Shown: positions 26,928-34,498 of the stretch, piece after piece | Numbering within the stretch: position 1 is the stretch's first letter | Layout of the letters: each line of letters opens with the position of its first letter | Source: SAR86 cluster bacterium | GTDB lineage: Bacteria > Pseudomonadota > Gammaproteobacteria > Magnimaribacterales > TMED112 | Direction: 5' to 3' | Assembly: GCA_023703555.1 (NCBI GenBank) | Contig: CP097968.1 | Span: 579,451-643,450, forward strand | Length of the DNA: 64,000 nt | The notes under the pieces: model-generated | Told to the model about the DNA's origin: nothing | What the model saw: only the letters and a program-made list of their open reading frames with translations | Database searches by the model: none | Made by a program: the position numbers and the translations under genes

Positions 26928-27404
26928 ATGAACACTCCAGACCTTTCAGATCAAAATCCAGAACTTCCATTTTTATTAGGTTTTAATTCTTATGGAAAAC
27001 TAAATTATTTGAGTGGCTTGATCCGCACAGTAAAGTGTCCAAATGATAATTCAAAAGCCAAGCTGTTACTTGGTACTCCAGGCAATGGAGATATACTTTT
27101 TATTGATGGAAATGCTTCTTCCTCGGTAGCACTCCTAGGTGACAACCTTGCTGTGTTAGCCTTGGAGAACTTGTGGGGAGGGATCGTAGTTAACGGCTGT
27201 GTTCGTGATGTTGAGGTTCTTAAAAATTTACCAATATGTATTTTTGCCCTCGGAGCATGTCCAAAACGCAGCAAAAAAAATAACAAAGGAGAGGTTGGTA
27301 CTACTATAGAAGTCCAAGGGGTAAAAATTGATCAAGGATTTTGGGTATATGCAGACCAAAATGGAATCCTCATATCTACTAAAAAGCTTGATGCAAAAGA
27401 TTAA
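26928..27404 (+). CDS. RraA-family protein (RNase E regulator / HMG-CHA aldolase fold)
   Basis: A 158-residue RraA-like protein with LLLGTPGNGDILFIDGN, GDNLAVLALENLWGGIVVNGCVRDVEVLKNLPICIFALGACPKRSKK and the final YADQNGILIS. The G-x-R-D in NGCVRD is the metal/substrate site in the aldolase members; RraA itself inhibits RNase E. Which role applies cannot be told. The start codon directly follows the terminator T-run with no ribosome-binding site, so expression needs either a promoter inside the hairpin region with a leaderless message or a low level of read-through. Its last four bases overlap the GH3 gene end. Confidence 0.83.
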   Translation: MNTPDLSDQNPELPFLLGFNSYGKLNYLSGLIRTVKCPNDNSKAKLLLGTPGNGDILFIDGNASSSVALLGDNLAVLALENLWGGIVVNGCVRDVEVLKNLPICIFALGACPKRSKKNNKGEVGTTIEVQGVKIDQGFWVYADQNGILISTKKLDAKD

Positions 27405-29827
27405 TTACATCTAAGCTTTTTCCCTGCTCTTTTTTTAGAGAAATCAATGCTACCAAGATCAGCTGTTACTGGGCCCTCTGACATCAACATAAAAGGAATA
27501 TTCACTTTCGACAAATCAACTCCCTGGACAGTTAGGCAACTTAGTGGAATGCTATAATTTTTAAAACTTTCTCCTTCTTCAAAGAAATTTGTCAGTTCTA
27601 AAGTAGCCATACAATCAAAACCACACATAAATACGAAAAATATTGGCTTATCTTTTTGAATAAATCTTGCTTTGATATTTAAAAATCCGTCTTCTAAATT
27701 ATTGAGGTTGAGTATGCTTTCGGAAATAATTATTAGACTATTTGGTGTGGCTGTCTCAGCTGATTGAAATCGCAATGTATCATCCTGTCTCTCAACATCT
27801 ATTAATTCTGCCCTTACTAACCCAGATTGTGATTGAGTTAAGCCAGATATGACTTGTATTTGCTGAAGATTACTTTCCTGGATATAACCAAGAAACCCTG
27901 TAGAAACAGAACCCTTAAGAATATTTAACTCTTCAAGTTCTAATAAGGACTGGTCTAATTCATCTTCAAATAATGGTAGATTTGAGGAATTTTGATAAGA
28001 GAGCCCATAATTAAATGGGAAAAGTGGATCACTTGCTGGATCATAATAGTTAAGATTTGCCTGAAATGGAGTTTTTGGCCAACTAAAGGGCAATTTACCA
28101 ACAAAGTCAAAGTTAGTTTCGTTTTCGTTATCCCTAAAAAGTACGTCTGTTAATCCCCTTGACTCTGTTCCTGGTAACCAAGCGGCCACAAATACATCAG
28201 AGAGGTTTATCTCCTTTGTCATCCAGAGTGGTCTGCCAGAAAAAAATATTGAAACTGTTGGGATTCCAGCTTCGGCAAGTTTCTTTAAATAAATCTGCTG
28301 CCTGGTTTGAGAGAATCTCAAATTCCTTCGATCGCCAATACCCTCTGCGTAAGGCTGCTCTCCATAAGCAACAATGGCAACATCATAGTCACCTTTAACT
28401 TCATTAAAACTCTCAACAAAAGTTAGATTGTTTTGCCCAACTAACTCCTCAATTGCTTGTAAAAAAGTGATCGATCCCGGGAAGTCTTTATTTTCATTAT
28501 TTGTTCCTTGCCAATCAAGTGTCCATCCTCCCGTTTGAGTTCTAAGGGAGTTTGCATCCTTTCCAACAACCAAAATCCTCATATCTCTTGAAAGAGGGAG
28601 TACATCATTATTATTTTTAAGCAGGACAAGCGATTCTCTTACTGCTTGTCTTGCAATCTCTCTGTTCTTCTTTGTTCCCACTTCTGAAAAAGGTGTTTTA
28701 TCGGGCTCCCTTCCGTCGAACATACCAAGACGATCCTTAACTAGAAGTATCCTTCTAACTGCGTCATTAAGTCTTTCTGTGGTAATTTCACCAGCTTTTG
28801 CTTGTCTCAATGTATTTCGATACAAGTCTTTCCAGTTTTCTGGCACCATAAACATATCAACGCCAGCATTTAACGAGGCAGCACAGTTGGCATTTGAACA
28901 TCCTGGCACCTGTCCATGCCCATTCCAATCCCCTACAACAAAACCATCAAATTTCATTTGGTTTTTCAAAACTTCTGTCAATAAGTATTCATTTCCATGT
29001 AACTTTGACCCATTCCAGGAATTAAAGCTGGCCATCACTGTTTGTATGCAACTATTCAAAGCTCCAAAATAAGGTGTGCCATGAATTTGTTTTAGGGCCT
29101 CCTCTGTTGTCTTAGTGTCACCCTGATCTCTGCCTAAAAATGTCCCTCCATCTCCAAGAAAATGTTTCGCAGTTCCAATAATTTTTCTTTCTGAAAGAAA
29201 TTCCTCCCCCTCGCCTTGCAATCCATACACAAATGCCTCTCCCAATTTTGAAACAAGCTCTGGACTTTCAGAATAACCTTCGTACGTTCTTCCCCATCGG
29301 TAATCTTGTGGGACAGTGACAGTTGGGGCAAATGTCCAAAAAAGACCAGTTGCTAGAACCTCCTCCGCAACTGCAGAACCAATATCTCTTAAAAGCTCTG
29401 GATTTTGGGTAGCACCAAGTCCAATATTATGCGGGTAAATCGTCGCGCCAAACACATTGCTATGACCATGTACAGCATCCGTGCCCCACAACACAGGTAT
29501 ATTAATCCCGCCCCGGTTTACTGAATTATTATAAAAATCTTGCGCTAAATCTTTCCACTCTTGTGGAGAGGATCTTAGCTTTCCATTTGGAGAGGTGTTG
29601 CCACCATTTAAAATTCCTCCCAAGGGGTACCTCTTTAAATCTGAGGGTTTTACAAAATCTAAATCAGCCATAATTACTTGACCTACCTTTTCTTCCAGAG
29701 TCATGGAATTTAATATTTTTTCAACTCTGTCGGCATTACCAGTAGGACAAAATTTTTGTCTATCCCAACTTAATTCGGAACTCCAAATAAAATTTGTTAA
29801 TACATAAATTAATAATAATTTTTTCAT
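27401..29827 (-). CDS. GH3 beta-glucosidase (exo-1,3/1,4-beta-glucosidase)
   Basis: An 808-residue secreted enzyme with signal peptide MKKLLLIYVLTNFIWSS. The GH3 N-terminal barrel runs to about residue 370 with KIIGTAKHFLGDGGT (substrate Lys-His) and the nucleophile Asp300 in FDGFVVGDWNG. The second GH3 domain has ESLVLLKNNNDVLPLS, then EQPYAEGIGDR, which supplies the acid/base Glu region. The last 170 residues form a beta-rich C-terminal domain as in ExoP-like marine enzymes. It releases glucose from short beta-glucans. Genes for a sodium/sugar symporter and glucokinase lie directly upstream in the same operon, giving a complete import and activation route. Confidence 0.94.
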   Translation of the reverse strand: MKKLLLIYVLTNFIWSSELSWDRQKFCPTGNADRVEKILNSMTLEEKVGQVIMADLDFVKPSDLKRYPLGGILNGGNTSPNGKLRSSPQEWKDLAQDFYNNSVNRGGINIPVLWGTDAVHGHSNVFGATIYPHNIGLGATQNPELLRDIGSAVAEEVLATGLFWTFAPTVTVPQDYRWGRTYEGYSESPELVSKLGEAFVYGLQGEGEEFLSERKIIGTAKHFLGDGGTFLGRDQGDTKTTEEALKQIHGTPYFGALNSCIQTVMASFNSWNGSKLHGNEYLLTEVLKNQMKFDGFVVGDWNGHGQVPGCSNANCAASLNAGVDMFMVPENWKDLYRNTLRQAKAGEITTERLNDAVRRILLVKDRLGMFDGREPDKTPFSEVGTKKNREIARQAVRESLVLLKNNNDVLPLSRDMRILVVGKDANSLRTQTGGWTLDWQGTNNENKDFPGSITFLQAIEELVGQNNLTFVESFNEVKGDYDVAIVAYGEQPYAEGIGDRRNLRFSQTRQQIYLKKLAEAGIPTVSIFFSGRPLWMTKEINLSDVFVAAWLPGTESRGLTDVLFRDNENETNFDFVGKLPFSWPKTPFQANLNYYDPASDPLFPFNYGLSYQNSSNLPLFEDELDQSLLELEELNILKGSVSTGFLGYIQESNLQQIQVISGLTQSQSGLVRAELIDVERQDDTLRFQSAETATPNSLIIISESILNLNNLEDGFLNIKARFIQKDKPIFFVFMCGFDCMATLELTNFFEEGESFKNYSIPLSCLTVQGVDLSKVNIPFMLMSEGPVTADLGSIDFSKKRAGKKLRCN

Positions 29828-29835
29828 AATTTTCC

Positions 29836-31446
29836 TTAAAAACTGCCGTCAAAATAAATGTATATACCTACTATTACCGAAACAATAAGTGTCGATCCAA
29901 AATTAAATAATTTTGATGTTCTAAAGTCTGAGCGCTCCAATACAAATACCTTTTTGTTCTCAGTTTTTGGGGAAAAAATCGCATTAACCAAGAATGCCAG
30001 TACAAAGGAAATCGCCATTTGATGCATAAATGGCTCAATCAGAGATTCGTCTGTTGAAGCTACATATAATTTAAGCCCTACTCCGGCAATTAGAGCTGTT
30101 ACTGCACCTAATAGAACAGATTTTGATGTTGAGCTTTTAAGGAAAATTGCTGAAAGGAATACAAACAGAATTACCGGGCTAAATAAACCCATATATTCTT
30201 GTACGTATTGGAAAGCCGATTCTAAGTTGCCAAGAAAGATTGGGGCCACAATAATTGAAATTATCAAACCAATAAAACCAACTACCCTCCCAACGGTCAC
30301 AAGACTCTCATCATTAGGGTTTCTATTTCTTCCATAAATATCCATGGTAAAAATTGTGCTGAGGCTATTTGTAAGCGATGCAAGAGAAGAAACTATGGCA
30401 GCCACTAGAGCAGCAAAAGTGAGGCCCAACAAACCATTTGGAAGCAAGGATAACATCGTTGGGTAAGCCCTTGACCGATCTCCTTCTAAAGAAGGTATTA
30501 CAGTACCTTCCAGGGAGACAGCTATGAGTCCCGGAAGGACAACGACAAAAGGCATCAAAAGCTTGAGAAATCCTGCAAACATAAGACCATTTTGGGCCTC
30601 ATTAAGGTTTTTTCCACCCAGTGCTCTTTGAGTTATGTATTGATTTGTGCCCCAGTAGTAAAAATGTGCAATCCACATGCCACCTATCAAAACCCAAATG
30701 CCCGGAAGTTTTACGTAGTTTGCATATGCCTCAGGGTCTTCAGCTTTTGAAACATAAGGGAGCAATGCATCAAGTTTTTCTGGAAATTCACTTTGCAAAA
30801 TAAGAAATCCCTCTACAATCCCTCCTCCATCTGAGATGGCATTTAATCCAACATATGAAACAAATAAACCTGCCAGAATGAGCAAAGTAACTTGGATAAT
30901 ATCGGTAAATGCAACAGCTTTAAGCCCCCCATATAGTGAATAGGCAAGTGATAGTAAACCAAGAAGTACCATCGAAAAAATTAGGTCAAGCCCAGTGAGA
31001 TTATTCACTGCCTTCGCTCCAAGCCAAAGAATCGTGGGTAAAATAACCATCACGTACATTATCAACATTAGTATGGCAAGGAGAATACTGACATTGTGGT
31101 CGTAGCGCTGTGATAAAAGTTGTGGCATGGTGAATACTTTTTGCTTCAGATAAACAGGAAGCAAAAACTTAGCTACTACAATTAGTGCAATTGCTGCAGT
31201 CCACTCATAAGTTGCAATTGCGATTCCAAAGGCATAAGCATCTCCATTCATACCAATAATTTGGTCAGCGGCAATATTTGCTGCTATCAAAGATGTGCCT
31301 ATAGCCCACCATGGCAATGATCTTCCAGCTAAAAAATAGTCCTCAGCTGTTTTTTTAGTCCCCTTTTTATTGAAAGATACAAGGGTTGCAATAAAAATTA
31401 ATGCCACAGCATATATTCCGACGATCGTATAATCTAAGCTATTCAT
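29836..31446 (-). CDS. Sodium/glucose-type symporter (SSS family)
   Basis: A 536-residue membrane protein with about 14 helices. SSS motifs are present: YFLAGRSLPWWAIGTSLIAANIAADQIIGMNG near the N-terminus, TNQYITQRALGGKNLNEAQNG in the middle and SSLASLTNSLSTIFTMDIY for the second sodium site. The FAGRSLPWW...ISAEQ-like region and length put it with SglT/SGLT sugar carriers rather than proline or solute carriers. Its gene overlaps glucokinase by eight bases and precedes the GH3 gene by eight bases, so glucose released by the glucosidase is the obvious cargo. Confidence 0.92.
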   Translation of the reverse strand: MNSLDYTIVGIYAVALIFIATLVSFNKKGTKKTAEDYFLAGRSLPWWAIGTSLIAANIAADQIIGMNGDAYAFGIAIATYEWTAAIALIVVAKFLLPVYLKQKVFTMPQLLSQRYDHNVSILLAILMLIMYVMVILPTILWLGAKAVNNLTGLDLIFSMVLLGLLSLAYSLYGGLKAVAFTDIIQVTLLILAGLFVSYVGLNAISDGGGIVEGFLILQSEFPEKLDALLPYVSKAEDPEAYANYVKLPGIWVLIGGMWIAHFYYWGTNQYITQRALGGKNLNEAQNGLMFAGFLKLLMPFVVVLPGLIAVSLEGTVIPSLEGDRSRAYPTMLSLLPNGLLGLTFAALVAAIVSSLASLTNSLSTIFTMDIYGRNRNPNDESLVTVGRVVGFIGLIISIIVAPIFLGNLESAFQYVQEYMGLFSPVILFVFLSAIFLKSSTSKSVLLGAVTALIAGVGLKLYVASTDESLIEPFMHQMAISFVLAFLVNAIFSPKTENKKVFVLERSDFRTSKLFNFGSTLIVSVIVGIYIYFDGSF

Positions 31447-32368
31447 GATTTCTCCTGATATTTGAATAATTTAAGTTTCCATACAAAGGAGTATGTTCTT
31501 TAGTGATTAGGCTTACGGAGGTATCTCTAAGAATTTTGGAATGCATTTTGGATTTATGTTTGTTAAAAATTTCTTCTAGATTTGTAAGTGCCCCTTTATT
31601 ATACAAACTTCTCATTAAACTACCTGCAAGGTAGATACCTCCACTGGCGAGAAAAGATAATTTTAAATCTGAAATAAGTGATGCAAGACCAAACACAAAA
31701 GCATTTATTAGATTTGTTGCCTTTTCTTCGACTAAATAATTGCTGACAATCGTCTCTGCAGACAATTCCTGTTGGTAAAGAATATGATAGATCTTTGCTA
31801 AACCAACGCCTGAGATAAAATCCTCTAAGACACTGAAACCCTCTGTATCTTCGAGTTTAAACAGCTTAATAAAGTAATTGTTATAAAGCTGAGTATTTCC
31901 AAGTTCTGTGGCAAAAACGTAAGGAACTCCTTTAATGTGGCGCAAAACAGAAAATCCTAAACCTGTGCCAGGCCCTAAAGCTAAACTTGTTTTTTCAGGA
32001 TCTCTGAGACCGGCTTTAACCAAAATAATGTCTTGATCATTAAGAAGCGGCAAACAGTATCCTATAGATTCCCAATCATTCAGCATATGACACCCATCCA
32101 CATCAAATTTAAGTCGGAGGTCGTCACCATTTAAAGTTAAATTCCGATTAGTCATCGAAATTATGTTTTTGTTCCTTGGGCCGGCTGCGGAAAAGATAAT
32201 TTCATCCACAGTCTGTTCGGCAAGCTTGGTATAGATTGCATTGCTTATGTCTTTTTCTGTATCAACTTTGAGCTTTGTAATTTCCCTGACATTAAAGCTT
32301 TCTAAATTACCATAACCCATTCGAAGGTTAGTACCCCCTAAGTCTAAAAGTAATTTTTCGTTAGACAT
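31439..32368 (-). CDS. glk: Glucokinase (Glk family)
   Basis: A 309-residue hexokinase-fold enzyme of the bacterial glucokinase family, not the ROK type. Motifs: LLLDLGGTNLRMGYG (phosphate-binding), HMLNDWESIGYCLP (catalytic Asp in the NDWE/NDFE motif), ALGPGTGLGFSVL and ASGGIYLAGSL. It phosphorylates glucose to glucose-6-phosphate after import by the symporter encoded next. First gene of the operon glk - symporter - GH3, divergent from the GH13 gene across a 105-base region that holds a perfect palindrome. Confidence 0.92.
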   Translation of the reverse strand: MSNEKLLLDLGGTNLRMGYGNLESFNVREITKLKVDTEKDISNAIYTKLAEQTVDEIIFSAAGPRNKNIISMTNRNLTLNGDDLRLKFDVDGCHMLNDWESIGYCLPLLNDQDIILVKAGLRDPEKTSLALGPGTGLGFSVLRHIKGVPYVFATELGNTQLYNNYFIKLFKLEDTEGFSVLEDFISGVGLAKIYHILYQQELSAETIVSNYLVEEKATNLINAFVFGLASLISDLKLSFLASGGIYLAGSLMRSLYNKGALTNLEEIFNKHKSKMHSKILRDTSVSLITKEHTPLYGNLNYSNIRRNHE

Positions 32369-32394
32369 TTGTTTGATCAGTCCCCCTGGTTTTA

Positions 32395-32406
32395 ACGAAG
32401 CTTCGT
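32395..32406. promoter_or_regulatory. Candidate operator palindrome between glk and the GH13 gene
   Basis: ACGAAGCTTCGT is a perfect 12-bp inverted repeat lying 27 bases before the glk start and 68 before the GH13 start. It is a plausible site for a LacI- or GntR-type sugar regulator. A second inverted repeat, TTAGTT-N5-AACTAA, lies at about 32432-32448. No regulator gene is in the window. Confidence 0.45.
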
Positions 32407-32473
32407 AAACGAATGATAATATTTTTTTTCATTAGTTAAATCAACTAAAAAAAAGCGCATAATTAAGGTAATT

Positions 32474-33850
32474 ATGAATAAGAGTTGGAAAGAAAGTCTC
32501 ATTTACCAGATCTATCCCAGGAGCTTTAATGATTCGAATGATGATGGAATCGGTGACTTAAATGGAATCTTGGAAAAAGTTGGGTATCTTCGAGACCTTG
32601 GAATAGATTATGTTTGGATATCTCCTTTCTTTAAATCTCCACAAAAAGATTTTGGTTATGATATAGAAGATTATCGACAGGTCGATCCTATTTTTGGCTC
32701 AAATGAAGATTTACGAAGATTAGTTGATGAGCTGCATAACTCAAACATTAAGGTATTATTCGATTTAGTTCTAAGCCATACCTCTGACCAACATAGATGG
32801 TTTAAAGAGTCGTCACAACGAGATGAAAACGAGTTTGATGACTGGTATGTATGGGCAGATGGTGATTCAAAGACACCACCAAACAACTGGCTTTCTGTTT
32901 TTGGTGGAAGTGCTTGGAAATGGCATGAACAAAAACAAAAGTTTTTCCTTCATAACTTTTTAGATTGTCAACCTGATTTAAACTTTCATAATCCTTATGT
33001 TCAGAATCAAATGCTCGAAGAAATTAAGTTTTGGCTTGAATTTGGCATAGATGGTTTTCGCTTTGATGTCATCAACTTTTTATTTCATGATGATAAGCTA
33101 CGAAATAATCCTCAAAAAAACACCTCAGAAATAAGACCGCTTGGCTTTAATAAAGATAATCCATATGGTCATCAGAAACACATTTATGACAATACTCGCC
33201 CTGAGACCTTGGCATACCTAAAAAAAATAAGATCTCTTATGGATAAATATGATGCAATCTCTATTGGTGAAATTGTTGCTGAAAATGCCCTAAATACAGT
33301 GGGGGAATATTCAAGAGAAGAGCACTTGCATATGGCTTACTGTTTCGAATTCTTATCTGAAGATTTTATTTTTTCTAATACAGATAAAATTGTCGAAGCT
33401 TTTTTTCAGAATTCTCCAGATTCTTGGCCATGCTGGTCTTTTAGCAATCACGATAGTGAAAGAATTGCTTCTAGGATAAAAAAGGATCCGAAAGAAATTA
33501 TGGCCAAACTGCTTGATCTGAAGGGGACTATTTGCATCTACCAGGGAGAAGAGCTTGGTTTGTTAGAAAGTAAACTAAAATTAAAAGACCTTCGAGATCC
33601 ATTTGGAAGAAACTTTTGGCCAGATTACAAGGGCAGAGATGGTTGCCGAACACCAATGCTTTGGAACTCACTAAAAAAGCATTTTGGCTTCTCAAATTAT
33701 TCACCCTGGCTTCCAGCAGATAAGACGCAAAAAGATAAATGTGTTGATATTCAAGAGAAAGATCCAGACTCAATGTTAAATTTCTCTAAGATGATGATTA
33801 AAAAAAGACTTCAAGACAAGGCATCGCTACCTAGTTCTCAACAAAAGTAG
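32474..33850 (+). CDS. GH13 alpha-glucosidase with missing C-terminal domain
   Basis: A 458-residue oligo-1,6-glucosidase-like enzyme. Domain A is complete: KESLIYQIYPRSFND at the start, FDLVLSHTSDQH, the nucleophile Asp in GFRFDVINF, the acid Glu in AISIGEIVAE and the transition-state Asp in FSNHDSERI. Relatives have about 540 residues. Here the sequence stops soon after MLNFSKMMIKKR with the low-complexity tail LQDKASLPSSQQK, so the C-terminal beta-sandwich is absent. A +2-frame stretch just after the stop (VEVGPITF...EYLIFA) may be a remnant, which would mean recent damage. AAGG five bases upstream of the ATG acts as ribosome-binding site. It may process alpha-glucans (starch, glycogen) next to the beta-glucan genes. 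Confidence 0.85.
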   Translation: MNKSWKESLIYQIYPRSFNDSNDDGIGDLNGILEKVGYLRDLGIDYVWISPFFKSPQKDFGYDIEDYRQVDPIFGSNEDLRRLVDELHNSNIKVLFDLVLSHTSDQHRWFKESSQRDENEFDDWYVWADGDSKTPPNNWLSVFGGSAWKWHEQKQKFFLHNFLDCQPDLNFHNPYVQNQMLEEIKFWLEFGIDGFRFDVINFLFHDDKLRNNPQKNTSEIRPLGFNKDNPYGHQKHIYDNTRPETLAYLKKIRSLMDKYDAISIGEIVAENALNTVGEYSREEHLHMAYCFEFLSEDFIFSNTDKIVEAFFQNSPDSWPCWSFSNHDSERIASRIKKDPKEIMAKLLDLKGTICIYQGEELGLLESKLKLKDLRDPFGRNFWPDYKGRDGCRTPMLWNSLKKHFGFSNYSPWLPADKTQKDKCVDIQEKDPDSMLNFSKMMIKKRLQDKASLPSSQQK

Positions 33851-34015
33851 AAGTTGGGCCTATTACTTTTAGCAAAGTATGTATAGGTAGCGAGTATTTA
33901 ATTTTTGCATAAATAAATGATTTGTAAAGAAAATGTGTCAGAATTTTCATTTTACGAATTTTTAAATTTACAAAAACCATTTTTTATACAAAATATTTTT
34001 TGATAATAGCTGATA

Positions 34016-34021
34016 TATAAT
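34016..34021 (+). promoter_or_regulatory. Consensus -10 box placed for a leaderless message
   Basis: TATAAT ends six bases before the ATG at 34028 of the thioesterase gene, so transcription would be expected to begin at the start codon itself. There is no ribosome-binding site between. A good -35 element is not evident. Confidence 0.55.
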
Positions 34022-34027
34022 AAAAAA

Positions 34028-34459
34028 ATGTCTATATGGTTTTCAAATTACAAAATCGAAGATTTAAACAATTTCTCGGTAAACATGGACAAATATCTTG
34101 GAATTGAGTTTATAGAAATTGGCCAAGACTTTTTGAAAGCAAAAATGCCAGTTGACCACAGAACCAAACAACCGATGGGTCTTCTTCATGGAGGTGCATC
34201 CTGTGTGCTTGCAGAGAGTACTGCTAGTTTTGCAGCTTTTTTAGTTGTAAACCCAGAAGAGAAGGTAGTAGTTGGTATAAATTTAACTGCAAATCACGTT
34301 AAGAGTACAACTGATGGAAGCATCTATGCAAAAGCAAGCCCTAAACACATTGGCAGAAGTACATCTATTTGGCATGTTGAAATAACAGATGATAATAGTG
34401 ACCTAATTTGTGATATCCAATTTACAGCCATGCACAAAGATAAGACTCAGAAGCCCTGA
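34028..34459 (+). CDS. Hotdog-fold acyl-CoA thioesterase (PaaI/MenI-like)
   Basis: A 143-residue single-hotdog protein. MDKYLGIEFIEIGQDFLKAKMPVDHRTKQPMGLLHGGASCVLAES carries the family HGG motif with the catalytic Glu in AES; GINLTANHVKSTTDGSIYAKASPKHIGRSTSIWHVEI completes the fold. Closest in style to MenI/YdiI (DHNA-CoA thioesterase), PaaI or general housekeeping thioesterases, and the exact acyl-CoA cannot be told. It lies 39 bases ahead of a TonB receptor gene on the same strand. Start and promoter suggest leaderless expression. Confidence 0.88.
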   Translation: MSIWFSNYKIEDLNNFSVNMDKYLGIEFIEIGQDFLKAKMPVDHRTKQPMGLLHGGASCVLAESTASFAAFLVVNPEEKVVVGINLTANHVKSTTDGSIYAKASPKHIGRSTSIWHVEITDDNSDLICDIQFTAMHKDKTQKP

Positions 34460-34498
34460 AACTGGTAATAACAGCACAAACCTGTTAATCTTCTCACT

